DNA of 64,000 nucleotides from the NCBI RefSeq assembly GCF_011516645.4, contig NZ_CP088285.1, forward strand, positions 6,900,501 to 6,964,500, in the 5' to 3' direction. Shown here piece after piece: positions 62,477 to 64,000 of this stretch (positions are counted from its first letter, which is position 1; each line of letters opens with the position of its first letter). Origin of the DNA: Bradyrhizobium septentrionale. GTDB lineage: Bacteria > Pseudomonadota > Alphaproteobacteria > Rhizobiales > Xanthobacteraceae. The notes under the pieces are model-generated. The model did no database searches, had not been told where the DNA came from, and saw only the letters and a list, made by a program, of their open reading frames with translations. The translations under genes and the position numbers were made by a program.

Positions 62477-62512
62477 CGAGGGAGCTATGTCTAAAATGAC
62501 ATAGTTCCCTCG
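62477..62512. promoter_or_regulatory. Long inverted repeat between the MFS and thiolase genes
   Basis: CGAGGGAGCTATGTC (62477-62491) and GACATAGTTCCCTCG (62498-62512) pair over 15 positions with one G-T, around TAAAAT. It is an operator candidate for the MFS gene (54 bases upstream of its start), or a terminator of the thiolase transcript; a TTTT follows only on the plus strand. Confidence 0.5.
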
Positions 62513-62533
62513 TTTTCGGACTCGTACCTCAGG

Positions 62534-63730
62534 TCAGTGCGTGATGCGCTCGATCGCGATCGCGGTGGCTTCGCCGCCGCCGATGCACAAAGCGGCGACG
62601 CCGCGCTTCAAATTCTGCGCCTCCAGCGCGTGCAGCAGCGTCACGATCAGCCGCGCGCCGGTGGCGCCGATCGGGTGGCCGAGTGCGCAGGCGCCGCCAT
62701 TGATGTTCAGCCTGTCGCGCGGGATGCCGAGGTCGCGCTGCGCGGCCATCGCGACCACGGCGAAGGCTTCGTTGATCTCGAACAGATCGACATCGCCGAC
62801 GCTCCATCCGACCTTGTCGAGCAGCTTTCTGATCGCCGGGATCGGCGCGGTGGTGAACCACTGCGGCTCCTGGCTGTGGGTGGCGTGGCCCTTGATCTCG
62901 GCCAGCACCGGTAGCCCGTCGCGGTCGGCAAGCGAGCGCTTCGCCAGGATCAGCGCCGCGGCGCCGTCGGCGTTGGCGGAGGAGGCCGCCGGCGTGATGG
63001 TGCCGTTGGCACGGAATGCGGGCTTGAGGCCGGGGATCTTTGCGGGATCGACCTTCAGCGGATGCTCATCATTGGCGATGATGCGGGGGCCGGCCTTCTC
63101 CTGCAGCGTGATCGGCGCGATCTCGGCCTTGAAAGCACCGCTCTCGACCGCCTTGCGGGCGCGGCTCAGCGTCTCCATTGCAAAAGCGTCCTGGTCGGCG
63201 CGGGTGAACTGATAGGCCTCCGCGGTCGCCTCGCCGAAATCGCCCATCGAGCGGCCGGTCTCGTAGGCGTCCTCGAGCCCGTCCATCATCATGTGGTCGA
63301 TGATGCGGTCATGGCCGGCGCGATAGCCGCCGCGTGCCTTCTGCAGCAGATACGGCGCGTTGCTCATGCTCTCCATGCCGCCGGACAGCACGATCTCGGC
63401 CGAGCCGGCCTTGATGATGTCGTGGCCGAGCATGGTCGCCTTCATGCCGGAGCCGCAGACCTTGTTGACGGTGGTGGCGCCGGTGGCATCGGGCAGTTTT
63501 GCGCCGCGCGCGGCCTGGCGGGCGGGGGCCTGGCCCTGGCCCGCGGGCAGCACGTTGCCCATGAACACCTCGTCGATGCGTTCCGGCGCGAGTTTTGCGC
63601 GTTCGAGTGCCGCGCCGATCACGTGCGAGCCGAGCTTGTGTGCTGCGAGCGGCGTCAGTTCGCCCATAAAGCGGCCGAGCGGGGTGCGGGCGGCGGAGAG
63701 GATGACGACGGGATCGGCGCTGGATGCCAT
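62534..63730 (-). CDS. Acetyl-CoA C-acyltransferase (thiolase)
   Basis: The 398-residue thiolase has nucleophile Cys92 in VNKVCGSGMKA, the GHPIGATGAR histidine loop and the C-terminal LCIGGGEA cysteine, so all catalytic residues of a standard thiolase are present. It interconverts acetoacetyl-CoA and two acetyl-CoA, or cleaves longer 3-ketoacyl-CoA. The start is the ATG at 63728-63730. It stands on the minus strand upstream of the MFS gene. With acetoacetate decarboxylase nearby it could serve acetoacetate/polyhydroxybutyrate metabolism, but that is contextual. Confidence 0.93.
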   Translation of the reverse strand: MASSADPVVILSAARTPLGRFMGELTPLAAHKLGSHVIGAALERAKLAPERIDEVFMGNVLPAGQGQAPARQAARGAKLPDATGATTVNKVCGSGMKATMLGHDIIKAGSAEIVLSGGMESMSNAPYLLQKARGGYRAGHDRIIDHMMMDGLEDAYETGRSMGDFGEATAEAYQFTRADQDAFAMETLSRARKAVESGAFKAEIAPITLQEKAGPRIIANDEHPLKVDPAKIPGLKPAFRANGTITPAASSANADGAAALILAKRSLADRDGLPVLAEIKGHATHSQEPQWFTTAPIPAIRKLLDKVGWSVGDVDLFEINEAFAVVAMAAQRDLGIPRDRLNINGGACALGHPIGATGARLIVTLLHALEAQNLKRGVAALCIGGGEATAIAIERITH

Positions 63731-63920
63731 GGCAGGATTTCCTTCAATGCCGGGGATTTGATTGAATTATTCTCATCATATGATGCAATGCAAAAAATGC
63801 AACTGCGTGTCCGCCTGCCATGACAAAATGTCGTGTTCGCATGAAATGGACAGGGAGCGTGGGGCAGTGCTGTCGCGTCGATTCAGTCGTCGCCCTGCGT
63901 ATCCCCACCCTGAGATGTCA

Positions 63921-64000
63921 TCACCCGCGCATGCGGGTGATCCAGTATTCCAGAGACGCCGGCGTTCGAACCGAGAGGCCGCGGCGTACTGGATCGCCCG
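63921..64000. repeat. Palindromic repeat cut by the window end
   Basis: TCACCCGC (63921-63928) and GCGGGTGA (63933-63940) form a tight palindrome, and GATCCAGTA (63939-63947) pairs with TACTGGATC (63987-63995). The element is similar in plan to other GTCAT-type intergenic repeats and continues past base 64000. The preceding stretch 63731-63920 shows no gene. Confidence 0.65.

Overview
The window is chromosomal DNA of a high-GC alphaproteobacterium, most likely a Bradyrhizobium or close relative. This rests on gene content (IalB, TAXI-TRAP and multiple ABC importers, many acyl-CoA enzymes, a GntR-like LacI regulator), on palindromic intergenic repeats of the type common in that genus, and on a perfect CtrA-type site. 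Genes are densely packed with frequent ATGA stop/start overlaps. No phage, transposase, integrase or CRISPR array was seen. The one RNA gene is tRNA-Gln(CTG) at 9807-9880.

Layout. 1-4330: family-5 peptide ABC importer (solute-binding protein cut by the window edge, two permeases, a fused double ATPase), followed by gamma-glutamyltransferase (4464-6200). 6267-9648: a small coiled-coil protein with a CtrA box upstream, and penicillin-binding protein 1A. 10074-16439: GNAT enzyme, IalB-like protein, an RND efflux pump with its adaptor, a divergent MarR regulator and a small protein. 16704-22334: iron-uptake cluster (TonB-dependent receptor, PiuC-like hydroxylase, ExbB, ExbD, TonB) behind a phased TTAGAA array. 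22559-27144: Liv-type binding protein, tail-anchored protein, site-2 protease, an EamA transporter broken by an in-frame TGA, and a LysR regulator.

27141-39384 is a sugar-acid catabolic island: two SDR dehydrogenases, an arabinonate-type IlvD/Edd dehydratase, a GntR-like LacI repressor, a complete sugar ABC importer, a DenD-like dehydrogenase, a PfkB-family kinase and a KDPG aldolase. Two similar LacI-type palindromes, one near each operon, suggest a single regulon: import, oxidation to an aldonate, dehydration, phosphorylation, then cleavage to pyruvate plus a triose phosphate.

39430-47839 is an acyl-CoA catabolic cluster: SCP2-type thiolase, AMP-forming ligase, class III CoA-transferase, acyl-CoA dehydrogenase, a thiolase-like protein lacking the nucleophilic cysteine paired with a DUF35 zinc-ribbon protein, and a carboxymuconolactone-decarboxylase-family protein. 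The Cys-less thiolase/DUF35 pair recalls steroid side-chain retro-aldolases. 48023-53314 is a TAXI-TRAP transporter operon ending in a glutaminase-STAS-cyclic-nucleotide-binding fusion. 53467-56282 holds a free-standing biotin carrier, an IclR regulator and a biotin-dependent carboxyltransferase around an IclR-like palindrome. 56397-63730 holds a patatin-like hydrolase, acetoacetate decarboxylase, CorA/ZntB transporter, OprB-type porin, MFS transporter and acetyl-CoA acyltransferase. The most noteworthy items are the LacI regulon, the thiolase-like/DUF35 pair, the glutaminase fusion operon, the phased array at the TonB receptor and the CtrA site.
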